Shown piece after piece: positions 29,078-38,150 of a stretch of 64,000 bases of DNA (positions are counted from its first letter, which is position 1; every line of letters starts with the position of its first letter). The notes below the pieces were generated by a model, which did no database searches, was not told the origin of the DNA, and saw only the letters and a program-made list of their open reading frames with translations. Position numbers and translations under genes: made by a program. The stretch is from Streptomyces sp. ITFR-21 (GTDB lineage: Bacteria > Actinomycetota > Actinomycetes > Streptomycetales > Streptomycetaceae), in assembly GCF_031844685.1 (NCBI RefSeq), contig NZ_CP134605.1, forward strand, positions 5,864,001 through 5,928,000, given 5' to 3'.

Positions 29078-29541
29078 CGTGCTGCTCCTCGGGTCCGCGG
29101 CCCCCGCGGCCTGCGGCTGCGCCGGCTCGGGGTGCCTTCTTGGGGAATTCTGGTGGTTCACGTCCGATTTTGCTCGGCTCCGCCCCGGATGGCCAGGCCG
29201 ACGATCGGCGAATCGGCCCGCCGTCCGTACATTCTTTCGCAGGACGAAGGGGGAGGGGCGCACGGACCGGGTCCGCCGTTCGTGTGGGTGTGGGTGTGGG
29301 TGTGGGTGCGGGTGCGGCGAGCGGCGTGCGGGGTGGCGGGCGCGCGGCTGCCGCGGTTCGGGACGGGGCGGCGGTACGGCGCGAGGTCCGGCGCCTGTAC
29401 GGTCCGGCGGGCGGCGGTCACCGCGGCTCGGAGCGCTCCGCACCTTGCGGGAGCCGAACCGCCCCGCCGGGCCGGGTACTTGACCCGCTGACCGGCCCGC
29501 TGGGACCATGCCCGCCCTGGAGCTTTCGGGGGGATTCCGAG
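29078..29541. other. Divergent intergenic region, with G/T-rich repeat
   Basis: 464-bp gap between the GH2 gene and a membrane protein gene; must hold both promoters. It contains a short tandem repeat at 29285-29318 and a comparatively AT-richer stretch at 29140-29175 (GGGGAATTCTGG region). No conserved gene was recognised. Confidence 0.5.
29285..29318 (+). repeat. Short tandem repeat of TGTGGG/TGCGGG hexamers
   Basis: Five to six tandem 6-bp units, first TGTGGG then TGCGGG. G-rich on the plus strand and possibly quadruplex-forming; likely slippage-prone. Confidence 0.7.
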
Positions 29542-30168
29542 ATGGCGCACACTCTTGTCCACGGCGTGGCGACGACCGCCGCCGGACCGATCTCCGGCCT
29601 CGGCGGCCGGTCGTCCTTCGTACTGATCGCGGCCGTGGTGGTGATCGTCGCCGGCATCGCCGTCCTCCCGCTGATCCTGGACATCCGCCAGGCCACCGCC
29701 TGGCGGCGGCAGATCACCGACCGGCTGATCGACCAGGCCGCCGCCGACCAGGACGTCCGGGACTTCCTGCGGGACCTGCGGGAGCCGCGCGGTGTCCGCG
29801 GCCTGACCCGCAGCGTCATCGCCCTGCTCATCCTGGCACTGGTCGGCTTCGCGCTCGCCGTGACGATGCTGTCCTCCGGCTCGGACTCGGGCGACCTGCG
29901 CAAGACCATCGTGACCTCGCTCATGACCGTGCTCGCCACCGTGGCCGGCTTCTACTTCGGCAGCCTCGGCGCCCAGAACAGCGCGGAGGACGCCCGTCGC
30001 CACACCGCGTCCCGCAGCGTGGCGACGGTGACCGGCGTCCCGGGCGCCCAGGGTGAGGCGTCCACGGTCTCCGCCGGCGCGGGCACGGACCCGTCGGGCG
30101 ACACGATGGCCGGCGCTTCCCTGGACCCGTCCACCCTGCCATCGCCACCCGCAGCGGACCCGGACTGA
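29542..30168 (+). CDS. Three-helix membrane protein of unknown function
   Basis: About 208 aa. Predicted membrane segments: FVLIAAVVVIVAGIAVLPLI (near residue 27), IALLILALVGFALAVTML (near 93) and LMTVLATVAGFYFGSLGA (near 130). A charged cytoplasmic stretch separates the first two (QATAWRRQITDRLIDQAAAD). The C-terminal 60 residues are Ser/Thr/Pro/Gly-rich. ATG at 29542 follows GGGGGGATTCCGAG. I do not recognise the family. Confidence 0.65.
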   Translation: MAHTLVHGVATTAAGPISGLGGRSSFVLIAAVVVIVAGIAVLPLILDIRQATAWRRQITDRLIDQAAADQDVRDFLRDLREPRGVRGLTRSVIALLILALVGFALAVTMLSSGSDSGDLRKTIVTSLMTVLATVAGFYFGSLGAQNSAEDARRHTASRSVATVTGVPGAQGEASTVSAGAGTDPSGDTMAGASLDPSTLPSPPAADPD

Positions 30169-30659
30169 GCGCGGCGGGCGAGCGGGGTGGGGGAGCGGGG
30201 GAGGCTGGCGGGCGGACCGCCGACCAGGGGCGAGCTGCCGCCAGGGGCGGCCGGAGCAGGGGCCGCGTGAACGGCGCCGTGAGCGGGGCCCCGCGAACCG
30301 GAGTCTGTGCGGGGCCCCGCGAACCGGAGCCGCGAGCGGGACGGCGTGAACCGGAGCCGCGTGGCGGAGCCGCGCGGCACGGTCTCGGGGCGCCGAGCAC
30401 ACTCCTGCGGGCCCTCGGCGCGGGCGATGGCGCGATCCTGGAACCGGACCCTTCCCGTATCGGATCAGCCCCACCGTCGCCGGATCGCACCCGTCCCGAA
30501 GCATCCCGCCGACGGGACCCCACACCCCACATCCCACATCACACACCCCACCCACGGCCCGGCCGCGGACGGGGCCCCGGACGCGGCCCCGAAGCCGCGC
30601 ACGGACCCGAGCTCGGGTCTCCCCGCCAAGGGGGCGCGGACCGGGGGCCGGGGGCCGAA
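30169..30659. other. GC-rich intergenic region with direct repeats
   Basis: No gene recognised. It contains iterated GGGGCCCCGCGAACCGGAG-like units (30286-30330) followed by GTGAACCGGAGCCGCG-type units (30340-30375), which give many meaningless open frames. Confidence 0.5.
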
Positions 30660-30706
30660 CCCGGACGCGGCCCCGAGCGGGTCTTTCCGCCGGGGCCGCG
30701 TCCGGG
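30660..30706. terminator. Bidirectional terminator-like hairpin
   Basis: 15-bp perfect inverted repeat (30660-30674 with 30692-30706), loop 17 nt. It lies 11 bp beyond the stop of the minus-strand YiaA-like gene. Confidence 0.65.
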
Positions 30707-30716
30707 CCGCCCGGGA

Positions 30717-31010
30717 TCAGAGCCCGTCCACCTTGAACGGATCATGCTCCGTGAGCAGCTTGTCCAGCCGGGCCTGGTCTACCCGGCTCACCACCTGCCC
30801 GACCTCCTGCCGGTCCCGCACCACCTTCGCCAGCGTGAACGCGGCTGTCACCACGTACAGCAACCCCACCCCCAAGAACGCCCGGACCCATCCCTCCACG
30901 GGCAGATAGGCCACCCCCACCACCATCGCCCCGAGCGCCAGCCCGAACGAGATCGCGGCCTGCGCGGCATACGCCGCCGTCGTCTGCTGCTGAGCAATCA
31001 CCTTCGACAT
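30717..31010 (-). CDS. YiaA/YiaB-like two-helix inner membrane protein
   Basis: 97 aa. Two hydrophobic segments, AAISFGLALGAMVVGVAYLP and VRAFLGVGLLYVVTAAFTLA, joined by a short loop with Glu/Trp, match the YiaAB domain. Cytoplasmic tail charged (RDRQEVGQVVSRVDQARLDK). ATG at 31010. Function unknown. It is the last chromosomal gene before the tRNA-anchored element. Confidence 0.75.
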   Translation of the reverse strand: MSKVIAQQQTTAAYAAQAAISFGLALGAMVVGVAYLPVEGWVRAFLGVGLLYVVTAAFTLAKVVRDRQEVGQVVSRVDQARLDKLLTEHDPFKVDGL

Positions 31011-31188
31011 AGCCCCACGATCCCCCGCCCGGCCCGCCCCCACATGAGTACCCCTACTCATCCCCTCTGAGCCCCCGGCCTCTGAGCCCCCGGCCCACCC
31101 CCGCGCCCCGCGAGCAACCACCCCTCGAGGTGCGCTACTCTTCTCATGCACGGTCACCCGGACCCACCACCCCGGGCCGACCAAGCAC

Positions 31189-31267
<79 letters not shown>

Positions 31268-31270
31268 CAC

Positions 31271-31313
31271 GAAGCCCGCTGGCGGAGATCGTATCTCCAG
31301 CTCAGCGGGCTTC
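31271..31313 (+). terminator. Hairpin downstream of tRNA-Pro, inside the element
   Basis: 11-bp arms GAAGCCCGCTG (31271-31281) and CAGCGGGCTTC (31303-31313), with an inner stem GGAGAT/ATCTCC. Followed by TTC-rich sequence. It would end the tRNA transcript and also lies at the 3' side of int on the other strand. Confidence 0.7.
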
Positions 31314-31332
31314 TTCACGTCTGGGGACGCCT

Positions 31333-32586
31333 TCAGCGGACGACTCGCAGGTGCCGTCTCGGTGCCTCGCTTGGGACCACTTTGGGACCACTGGGAGCCA
31401 TCTGGGAGTGGATCTTGTCACCGCTGAGGTGCGCGGAGAGCGCGGCGCCGGCAAGGTCGATCGAGCGCCGGCTCGGGTGAAGGTACCGCTGTGTGGTGGT
31501 GAGCGAGCCGTGTCCGGCGATCTTCCGCAGGACGTGCACGGGGACTCCCGCGTCAGCCATCCAGGTCAGGCCCGTGTGCCGTAGATCGTGCCGGCGTAGG
31601 TGCTCATATCCGAGCCGCGACACCACGTCGTCCCAGTGCGTGGCGTCACGGAGTACCGCCGTGCTGATACGCCCGCCGCGGGGGCCGGTGAAAAGTCGGG
31701 CCATAGGATCGCGGCCGGCCGCGTCGAGCCGCCGGGCGACCATGGGGCGGATCTCCGGGATGATTGGCACGGTGCGGCGCCGCTTGCCCTTGGTGCCCTT
31801 GTCGATCAGTCCACCGGGCCCGGGGGTGGTCTGCCGGCAGACTTCCCAGGTCCATTCCTCGCGGTTGATGTCGCCCGCCCGGACCCCGGAGACTTCGCCG
31901 ATCCGAGTAGCCGTACAAGCCTCGAACCGCACCACATCGGCCCAGCCCTCGAACTCGCCGGCCGACCGTGCGACAAGAGCCACGGCGAGCCGATCCAGCG
32001 CGTCCCAGTCCGGCAGGGCGAGCGATCGCGGGTCGTCCAACTCGTCTTCGGCCCGCTTGTACTCCTGTTGCCAGCCGACGACCCGGGCCGGGTTGAGGTC
32101 GATGATCCCGTCTCGCACCGCCTGTTCCATCACCCGGACCAGCACGGCAAGGCTGTTCTTGACAGTCGAGCGGCTGCACTCGTCGGCGATCCAGGCGTAC
32201 ACCGCGCGGTCCACCACGCCGTTGGTGATTACCTGCACGGGGATGTGTCCGAGCGACGGCACGACGCGCAGGCGCCAGCCGGCCCGGTAGGGGTCCATGG
32301 TCTTGGCCTCCAGCCCGCGCATGGCCAGGTCCCATTCCTCATCTCCGTACTCGGCCAGCGTCATGGTGGCGGTTGCCGGCGTGATGCCACGGTTAGCGGC
32401 CCGCTCCATCCGGTCGATCCAGGCTTGGGCGGCTTTCTCGTCCGGCAGCATCTCCGACCGCGACAGGCGCCTCTTGGTCTGGGGGTCGAACCAGCGCACA
32501 CGCGCGCGGTGGGGATTGGGATTGCCGGGCCGGTACTCGATGTCCGTCGAGAGCTTCACGCCCTGCGGAGGCGTCTGCGCGGCCAT
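31333..32586 (-). CDS. int: Site-specific tyrosine recombinase (AICE integrase)
   Basis: 417 aa. Catalytic residues of the phage-integrase family are visible: Arg in ACTATRIGEVSGVRAGD, His-x-x-Arg in LRRHDLRHTGLTW, His in KIAGHGSLTTTQ and the Tyr nucleophile in QRYLHPS. The N-terminal half carries the arm-binding/SAM-like core-binding domain. It lies next to attL, as expected. ATG at 32586 overlaps the xis stop by one base (TGATG). Catalyses integration into tRNA-Pro(GGG), and excision with Xis. Confidence 0.95.
   Translation of the reverse strand: MAAQTPPQGVKLSTDIEYRPGNPNPHRARVRWFDPQTKRRLSRSEMLPDEKAAQAWIDRMERAANRGITPATATMTLAEYGDEEWDLAMRGLEAKTMDPYRAGWRLRVVPSLGHIPVQVITNGVVDRAVYAWIADECSRSTVKNSLAVLVRVMEQAVRDGIIDLNPARVVGWQQEYKRAEDELDDPRSLALPDWDALDRLAVALVARSAGEFEGWADVVRFEACTATRIGEVSGVRAGDINREEWTWEVCRQTTPGPGGLIDKGTKGKRRRTVPIIPEIRPMVARRLDAAGRDPMARLFTGPRGGRISTAVLRDATHWDDVVSRLGYEHLRRHDLRHTGLTWMADAGVPVHVLRKIAGHGSLTTTQRYLHPSRRSIDLAGAALSAHLSGDKIHSQMAPSGPKVVPSEAPRRHLRVVR
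31371..31391 (+). repeat. Tandem decamer, putative integrase arm-type site (left)
   Basis: Two copies of TTGGGACCAC separated by one T, lying in the int 3' coding end. The same 24-bp segment (31368-31391) recurs at 42082-42105 at the other end of the element. In the circular form the two copies lie about 100 bp on each side of the att core. Confidence 0.6.
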
Positions 32587-32876
32587 CAGGCAGCCGTCCC
32601 GGGAACGACCCGGCGGGAGGACAGCCACGCTTCCACGTCCGGCACGCTGTACATGGTCACGCGGGAAGTCAGCCGCACGAACGGCGGTCCCTGCAAGGGC
32701 GTCGAGGTGCGCCAGCGCCGCAGCGTCGAGGGGTCCACACCGATCAGGTCCGCTACGTCCTCCGTGGTGTACCACCCGCCGTGCAGCAGGTCCGGAGCGG
32801 CGTCACCGGCAACCTGTGTGCCCGGCAGCACTCGCAGCAGGCCGGAAACCTGAGTGGTCGTCAGAAGTCGCTTCAC
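32586..32876 (-). CDS. xis: Excisionase-like helix-turn-helix protein
   Basis: 96 aa. Contains a MerR/excisionase-type winged helix: GGWYTTEDVADLIGVDPSTL, then RRWRTSTP and YSVPDVEAWLSSR. Position directly before int and one-base overlap with it support a role as recombination directionality factor. GTG at 32876 overlaps the rep stop (GTGA), so rep, xis and int form one coupled operon. Confidence 0.85.
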   Translation of the reverse strand: MKRLLTTTQVSGLLRVLPGTQVAGDAAPDLLHGGWYTTEDVADLIGVDPSTLRRWRTSTPLQGPPFVRLTSRVTMYSVPDVEAWLSSRRVVPGTAA

Positions 32877-34262
32877 GTCCAGTCCCCCTCTTCGCTGATC
32901 TCGGCGCGTGCTTGGCGTGCGGTTTCGCGTGCTTGGGTGATGTCGCGGTGGATCTGTTCGGCGAGCCAGGATTCGCCGGGGGTGTGGCCGTGTCCGGCGT
33001 AGGCCCAGTGGGCTATGACGAGCGTGGAGGCGTCCGGATCGGCGTCGAGGTCGGGCAGTCCGCGTTCGTGTCGTTCCTGGTCGGCGCGGTAGTCGGCGCG
33101 GGCTTGGCGGAGTGCTCCGAGGGTGGTGGAGTACCGACGCGCCTTGGTCGAGAAGTGGCCGCGGAAGCCGAGCATGTGGGCCCAGGCCCATAGCCGCCTG
33201 TCGGGGTACAGGGCGTCGAGGTCGAAGCAGGCTTGGATGAGCCGGCGGGTGTGGTCGGGCAGGTCGGGGAGCTTGTCGAGTTCGGCGGGTTCCCCGATGC
33301 GGCGGTCTACGGTGCCGGTGGTCTCGGCGGCTTTGGTGGCGTACTTGGCGACGTAGGATGCGACGGCCTGCTCGGTGAGGTCTTCGCCGTGCCCGAAGGC
33401 TCCGATGGGCTGGACATCGAGCTGTGTGCCCCAGCGCAGGACGCGGGGCGGCTGGTCGCCGGCGGCGGGAACGGTGACCGTGGCGCGGGCGGCGGCGCGT
33501 AAGGCGTCTTCGAGCAGCGTGGTGGTGGCCCATGCCGGGGGCGGGGTGTCGGGTCCGTCGGGTCCGTCGAAGCGGATGACGGCGTGGAAGTGGATGGCGC
33601 CGCGCTTCTGGTACTCGGCGACCTTCCCGTAGGAGACGCGCAGCCGGTTGCGGAGTTCCTTCTGGGTGAGGCCGGCGCGGGCCGCCAGCTCACGGGGCAG
33701 GTAGATGGTGACGTAGCGCCACAGGTTCGAGGCGTGGTTGTTCCACAGGACCGCGCCGGCGTAGTCGTAGGTGTCGGGGTCGAGCGGTGTGCCGAGTTCG
33801 GGGGCGTTGTCGGGGTGGGTGGTTCCGCAGCGGCAGCGGCCGGTATGGGGCCGTTGTGGACGGGGCCGAAGCTGGGTGCGGTGAGGGTGGCGAAGACCCG
33901 GGGGTGGTCGGCCACGGTGGTGGGGACGCCTTTGCCGCCGGTCAGGCCGGAGAGGATGAGCTGGTAGGTGTCGCCGGCGTAGGTCCAGGCGCAGGCGGGG
34001 CAGCGCGAGGCGCGGCGGTTGCCGCACGCGACGCGGAGTCGGCCGCCGGGTTCACCGGTCGTGTCGTAGGAGTAGAGGACTTGACCGGTTGCCGGGTCGA
34101 GGGTGGTGGTCGAGCCGACGAGGTGGATCGGGTCGGCGCAGCCTCCGGTGCGGGTGATCTGGTCTTGCCAGCGGTCGAAGCCCGGTTGCCCGGCCACATC
34201 CGCAGGAGGTCCTGCCAGGCGACCGGGTCCAGGCCCGCCGGAAGGTCGGCGGTCAGGGTCAC
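32873..34262 (-). pseudogene. Replication initiator (RepSA-like), disrupted by two frameshifts
   Basis: The protein is spread over three frames. The start (GTG 34262, TLTADLPAGLDPVAWQDLLR) ends near 34195. The middle (QPGFDRWQDQITRTGGCADP to RVFATLTAPSFGPVHNGP) is in a second frame to about 33845. The rest (GRCRCGTTHPDNAPELGTPL to the stop at 32873) is in a third. Joined, they make one continuous rolling-circle-type initiator of about 460 aa, including EYQKRGAIHFHAVIRFDG with the metal-binding His-x-His. Each junction is explained by one lost base, so it is either real decay or two sequencing errors in G/C runs. The 3' end overlaps xis. Confidence 0.8.
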
Positions 34263-34441
34263 GGGCGTTCCTCCCCGTTGACCGGATGAGCGTCGATCCA
34301 GTTCTCTGCGCAGACCTTGTGGACGGGCTTGCCCCGGTCGGAGCGGAGCAAGGTGGGCTTGTCGCAGATGACGCAGGGCTTGTCGGCGGTGTGGTCGAAG
34401 TGCTGGCTGCCGCGCCAGTCGAGGAGGGCCACGGCCGTCAC
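34259..34441 (-). CDS. Small zinc-ribbon-like AICE protein
   Basis: 60 aa. Contains KPCVICDKPTLLR and HKVCAENWIDAHP, a Cys-based metal-binding arrangement. Similar small proteins sit upstream of rep in other AICEs; function unknown. Its end overlaps the rep GTG by 4 bp and its start overlaps the preceding gene's stop, so it is in the operon. Confidence 0.6.
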   Translation of the reverse strand: MTAVALLDWRGSQHFDHTADKPCVICDKPTLLRSDRGKPVHKVCAENWIDAHPVNGEERP

Positions 34442-34626
34442 CGGCTGGTGGTGGTGAGGATGCGGCGGGCCGGGGTGGTGGTGCCAGTGCCCTTGCAGGC
34501 GGGGCAGGCCACCGTGATCGTGCGGCGGGTGCCGTCGGGGTTGCGGCTGCCGGTGGTGATGGCGGCCGACGGGAAGCCGTCGCAGTGGGCGCAGACGTGT
34601 CCTGGGGCGTGGCGGTGCTGGGGCAT
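34438..34626 (-). CDS. Small Cys-rich AICE protein
   Basis: 62 aa with two CxxCxG-type knuckles, VCAHCDGFPS and ACPACKGTGTT, resembling half a DnaJ zinc finger. ATG at 34626. Function unknown; overlaps the next gene by 4 bp. Confidence 0.6.
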   Translation of the reverse strand: MPQHRHAPGHVCAHCDGFPSAAITTGSRNPDGTRRTITVACPACKGTGTTTPARRILTTTSR

Positions 34627-34720
34627 GATGGTGAGTCCCTTTCGGGTCCGTTGGATCTCGGATGGGGTGAGGCGCCCGGGGCGGCGGAAACTTGGCGGTA
34701 GAAGCCGCCCCGGAGGCCGG

Positions 34721-34999
34721 TCAGCGCTTGCGCGCGAGGTTGAGCGAGATGCTGGCGCCGCCCACGGTCGGGACGGCAGCGGCGAAGGCGGCGGCGGCCG
34801 CCTGGAGCGCGTAGGCCAGGACGACGATGACGAAGGCCGTGCCGGCGGTGATCGTGATGGTGAGCAGGATGCGGCCGGCGACCGGGGTAGCCGGGGCCTG
34901 GATGACGACAACCTGTCCGGGGTGGACGCCGGGCGGGATCAGTTCGGCCGGGCGGTGGTTGGCCCGGAGCTGAGCGTCGGGGTACTGGATGAGGTTCAC
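34721..34999 (-). CDS. Small single-helix membrane protein, spread-type
   Basis: 92 aa. One membrane segment (ILLTITITAGTAFVIVVLAY followed by an Ala-rich stretch) after a soluble N-terminus (NLIQYPDAQLRANHRPAELI). GTG at 34999. Position among AICE transfer genes suggests a Spd-type role in intramycelial plasmid spread; this is inference. Confidence 0.6.
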   Translation of the reverse strand: MNLIQYPDAQLRANHRPAELIPPGVHPGQVVVIQAPATPVAGRILLTITITAGTAFVIVVLAYALQAAAAAFAAAVPTVGGASISLNLARKR

Positions 35000-35013
35000 C
35001 CCCCTTCGCGGGG

Positions 35014-35202
35014 TCAGGTGGTGCAGGTGTGGGTGCGGGCGGCGAGTTCGGCGGCGGAGCGGGTGGCGTAGTCGTTGGACCAGCCGCAGCGCGGGGCGGT
35101 GCAGGCGGCGATGGTGGCGTTGCGGCCGTGCCGGTCGCGGTGGTCGGCGACCTTGACGGGGCCGATCCGGGCGACGTTGCGGAAGCGCTCGAAGCGGGCC
35201 AC
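35014..35202 (-). CDS. Mobile element transfer protein (small, Cys-containing)
   Basis: 62 aa. Pattern RFRNVARIGPVKVADHRDRH, then CTAPRCGWSNDYATRSAAEL and THTC, as in small proteins annotated as mobile-element transfer proteins in AICEs. Probably binds a metal through its Cys/His set. Ends 14 bp upstream of the membrane protein gene. Confidence 0.65.
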   Translation of the reverse strand: MARFERFRNVARIGPVKVADHRDRHGRNATIAACTAPRCGWSNDYATRSAAELAARTHTCTT

Positions 35203-35205
35203 CGG

Positions 35206-35388
35206 TCAGCTCTCCGGGTCGCGCAGGAAGTCGTCGGCGTGGTCGTGAAGCCACTGGGTGACTTCGGGTGCCTCGTTGTCGGTGGCGCCGGTAATGGCGC
35301 GTTCTCCGGTTTCCAGACCTTCGACCAGGCGGTCGGATCGGGTGAGTTCGGCGGACCGTTCCAGAGCGGCGCGGGTGGACGGACGCAT
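35206..35388 (-). CDS. Small acidic hypothetical AICE protein
   Basis: 60 aa, mostly helical and acidic (RAALERSAELTRSDRLVEGL, EVTQWLHDHADDFLRDPES). ATG at 35388 follows AGGAACC on this strand. Gap of only 3 bp to the next gene. No function recognised. Confidence 0.55.
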   Translation of the reverse strand: MRPSTRAALERSAELTRSDRLVEGLETGERAITGATDNEAPEVTQWLHDHADDFLRDPES

Positions 35389-35403
35389 GATGGTTCCTCC
35401 AGT

Positions 35404-36111
35404 TCAGGCGAGTTGTGCGGCGATGGCGTCGGCGAGAGCCGGGGGGACGCCGAGGCGGGTGCGCAGGGTGTCGGTGTCGATCGGGTGGCCGGTCGCGGTG
35501 TGGTGGGCGTCGGCGAGCTTGCGGGCGTGAGCGACCAGGGCGGCCGGCACGGTCACGGCAGGGGCCGCGGGCGGTGGGGCCGGTTGTGCGGCGGGCAGTT
35601 CGGGAACAGGCGCCGGGTCCGCGTCGGGCAGGCGTTCCACGGTGACCTGCTCAGGGGGCTGCACGGCTTGTGCCTGTGCTGGGGTGCTGGTGAGCGAGGG
35701 TTCCGCATCGGGGATGAGTCCGTGGACCTGTCGCATGAGGGCGCCGAAGGCGAGCAGGGCGGCGAAGGGTGGTACGGCGGCGACGACGTAATGCAGGAGG
35801 GGCTGCCCGTTGCCGACGCCGGCGACGTTGAGGCCGATGGAGCCGAGCGAGCCGGTGACGGTCAGGCCGATGGCCCACCAGTCGGTACGCGAGCGCAGCG
35901 CGGCGAGGAACATGAGGACTTCGCCGGCGACGATGAACAGGTCGAGCGTGGCGGGCCAGGCCCAGCGGCGTTCGGGTGATGCGGCAAGGCCGTTGTGCCG
36001 GGCGACATCGGCGAGGTGGGCGTAGGACAGCCAGAACGCGGCGGTGGTCAGGATGACGATCACCACCCCGGCGACGATCACGGCGGTGCGTTCGGCTTCC
36101 GGCTTGGTCAT
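35404..36111 (-). CDS. DUF2637 membrane protein (spread protein SpdB-like)
   Basis: 235 aa. Four membrane segments in the first 135 residues (VIVAGVVIVILTTAAFWLSY; LDLFIVAGEVLMFLAALR; AIGLTVTGSLGSIGLNVAGV; YVVAAVPPFAALLAFGALM). The C-terminal 90 residues are Pro/Ala-rich, ending in a helix-turn-helix-like DTLRTRLGVPPALADAIA. DUF2637 proteins in AICEs are thought to help DNA spread across septa. Confidence 0.8.
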   Translation of the reverse strand: MTKPEAERTAVIVAGVVIVILTTAAFWLSYAHLADVARHNGLAASPERRWAWPATLDLFIVAGEVLMFLAALRSRTDWWAIGLTVTGSLGSIGLNVAGVGNGQPLLHYVVAAVPPFAALLAFGALMRQVHGLIPDAEPSLTSTPAQAQAVQPPEQVTVERLPDADPAPVPELPAAQPAPPPAAPAVTVPAALVAHARKLADAHHTATGHPIDTDTLRTRLGVPPALADAIAAQLA

Positions 36112-36132
36112 GGCGTTTGCTCCCTTCTCGGT

Positions 36133-36315
36133 TCAGGCGGTGCCGGTGCCGAAGCAGGCCAGGCACATGCCTTCCTGGCTTCCGACAACGCGGTGGCGGC
36201 GGCCGACACGGACGGTCACGGCGACCTGGCCGGTGCCGTCGCAGGGCTCACACGGCGGCGGTGTGGCCGGCGCGGCGGGTTTGGCGGTGCGGGTGGTGGG
36301 TTTGCGTGCGGCCAT
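36133..36315 (-). CDS. Small Cys-rich AICE protein with CxxCxG knuckles
   Basis: 60 aa. Basic N-terminus (AARKPTTRTAKPAAPATPPP) followed by CEPCDGTG and CLACFGTG, a DnaJ-like zinc knuckle pair. Function unknown; lies between traSA and the DUF2637 gene. Confidence 0.55.
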   Translation of the reverse strand: MAARKPTTRTAKPAAPATPPPCEPCDGTGQVAVTVRVGRRHRVVGSQEGMCLACFGTGTA

Positions 36316-36397
36316 CGGACCGGGCTCCTTTCAGGCATGGGGCGGGTAGGGACCTGGCGCGTGGCGTGGTCGCGCCGACCAGAGGTGCGGGGAGGGT

Positions 36398-37747
36398 TCA
36401 GGCGGTGGCGGGGACCGGCTTGGTCACGGTCGCGCCGGGGGCCAGGGGTGCCAGGTGCGGGCGGAAGTTGGCGAGCGCGGGCACGAGTGGCGTGAGGCCG
36501 GCGTGTTCGGTGCAGACGCTTACCGCGTCGCGCAGGGTGGTGTTGGGTGTGCGGATGCGGGACCAGCCGCCGGAGGTGTCGGCGGCGACCGCTACCCCGG
36601 GCTGATCGGGGACGATCGCGAGCACGGAGGACAGGGCTTCGGGAGAGATGTCGCCGAACGCCATCTTCGCGGAGGCTTCATCGTTGACGCGGTGACAGAC
36701 ACGGCCGGTGAGCTGCGCCCGCAGCGCGGTCACGCCGTCGCCGAGTTCGGAGCCGAAACGCTGCCCGCAGATCTCCAGATAGATGCCGGCGGCTCGCGCG
36801 AGCTGACCCAGCCGGATCAGGCTGGTGATGATCCGCTCCCGCCGCTTCTTCTGCGCGGCGGACGAGATCAGCAGCAGTTCGGCAACCTCATCGACCACCA
36901 CCACGATCGGCACGGGCCGTATCGCTTCGGGCAGGCCCCAGATGTCGGAGGTGATCTCCGCGTCGGGGGTGTCCGCGCTGACCCGCTGGGCGGCCCGGAT
37001 GACCTGGAACCGGTCGGTCATCTCCGTCACCAACGCGTCCAGGAGATCAGCGGCGGTGTCGGGGTTGTCGGCCATGGCGGTAAACCGGCGGGCCAGCGGG
37101 GCCAGTTCAACCCCCTTGCAGTCGATGCCCACCAGCGCGACCGGCTGCGAGGCCAGTTCCTTGACCAGGCCGCGCTGATAGACCGACTTGCCTGACTCGG
37201 TGGCGCCCACGGTCAGGCAGTGCGGAACCTTCCGGAAGTCCCGGTAATGCAGCGTGCCGTCTTCCCGCATCGCCACCGGGACCCGCAGCGCCGAACGCTT
37301 CGCACGGGCCGGCACCCGCACCCGAGCCAGCACGTCATACCCGGTCATGGTCAGTTCCAGGATGCCGGAGCGCAGCTCCTTGACCGTGACCTGGTGCAGG
37401 TGCCAGGAGTGCCGCAGCCGGTCGGCGGCCGAGGCCACATCGAACGCGTCCTGCCCCGCCTGCAACCGAATCCGGGCCACCAGACCGGTCCGGGTGGTGC
37501 GCAGCCGCAGCAGCTTGGGCGGACGGTTCGCCGGCATCTCCCGACGTAACGCCTTGGCGACCGCGATCCGGGCACGGGACGGAGGAACCGCCAACCCGCA
37601 CGCGTCCATCACCGACCCGTACGACCAACCCACCCGCACCCGGGCCACCGGACCCCCGACCAGCATCCAGTACAGATTCGGCCGGACCCGGCGCAGGATC
37701 AGCACACCCGCGACCCCCGCACCGGTCAGCACCAGAACCGTCACCAC
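36398..37747 (-). CDS. FtsK/SpoIIIE-type DNA translocase, conjugal transfer protein TraSA
   Basis: 449 aa. One N-terminal membrane segment (VTVLVLTGAGVAGVLILRRV), Walker A LTVGATESGKSVYQ near residue 190, Walker B PIVVVVDEVAELLL near residue 290. This is the TraB/TraSA family that moves double-stranded DNA between mycelia as a hexameric pump, so one protein suffices for transfer. Starts 5 bp after the SCO3933-family gene, and is probably controlled by the operators at 38151-38210. Confidence 0.88.
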   Translation of the reverse strand: MVTVLVLTGAGVAGVLILRRVRPNLYWMLVGGPVARVRVGWSYGSVMDACGLAVPPSRARIAVAKALRREMPANRPPKLLRLRTTRTGLVARIRLQAGQDAFDVASAADRLRHSWHLHQVTVKELRSGILELTMTGYDVLARVRVPARAKRSALRVPVAMREDGTLHYRDFRKVPHCLTVGATESGKSVYQRGLVKELASQPVALVGIDCKGVELAPLARRFTAMADNPDTAADLLDALVTEMTDRFQVIRAAQRVSADTPDAEITSDIWGLPEAIRPVPIVVVVDEVAELLLISSAAQKKRRERIITSLIRLGQLARAAGIYLEICGQRFGSELGDGVTALRAQLTGRVCHRVNDEASAKMAFGDISPEALSSVLAIVPDQPGVAVAADTSGGWSRIRTPNTTLRDAVSVCTEHAGLTPLVPALANFRPHLAPLAPGATVTKPVPATA

Positions 37748-37752
37748 GGCGA

Positions 37753-38109
37753 TCAGCCCCGGCCGTTCGAAGCAGCCGCCGGCATCAGCGAGGTGACCGC
37801 GACCGCGCGGAAGCTAATCCCGTGGCGCTTCTGCCCGTTGAACTCGTTCTCCCAGTCCCGCGCCCGCAGCCCCGTCACCGCGACCGGCGTGCCCGGGGTC
37901 AGCGTCGCATCGACACCCGTGTTCGGCACGGTCACCTGGTACAGGTCGCCCTGCCCCTCATCCGACACCAGCAGACCCACGGTCATCAGCGGGGCACCGG
38001 TCTCCCGGTCCATCGCCACCTCACCGGTCTGCTTGTTGACCAGCTTGGACACCGGCGGCGTCGCCACGAACACCGTGGCCGTCGAAAGATCGATCTTGAA
38101 CGAAGCCAT
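37753..38109 (-). CDS. SCO3933-family AICE regulatory protein
   Basis: 118 aa, mostly beta-strand (MASFKIDLSTATVFVATPPV, LMTVGLLVSDEGQGDLYQVT, TPVAVTGLRARDWENEFNGQ). The family occurs next to traSA in AICEs; role inferred as regulatory or DNA-binding, unproven. ATG at 38109 lies about 40 bp from the first TCTCTAGAGA site, so it leads the operon repressed from there. Confidence 0.7.
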   Translation of the reverse strand: MASFKIDLSTATVFVATPPVSKLVNKQTGEVAMDRETGAPLMTVGLLVSDEGQGDLYQVTVPNTGVDATLTPGTPVAVTGLRARDWENEFNGQKRHGISFRAVAVTSLMPAAASNGRG

Positions 38110-38150
38110 TTGGGTTCCCCTTGAGCGAGGCATCCCCCACTGGGACGACC

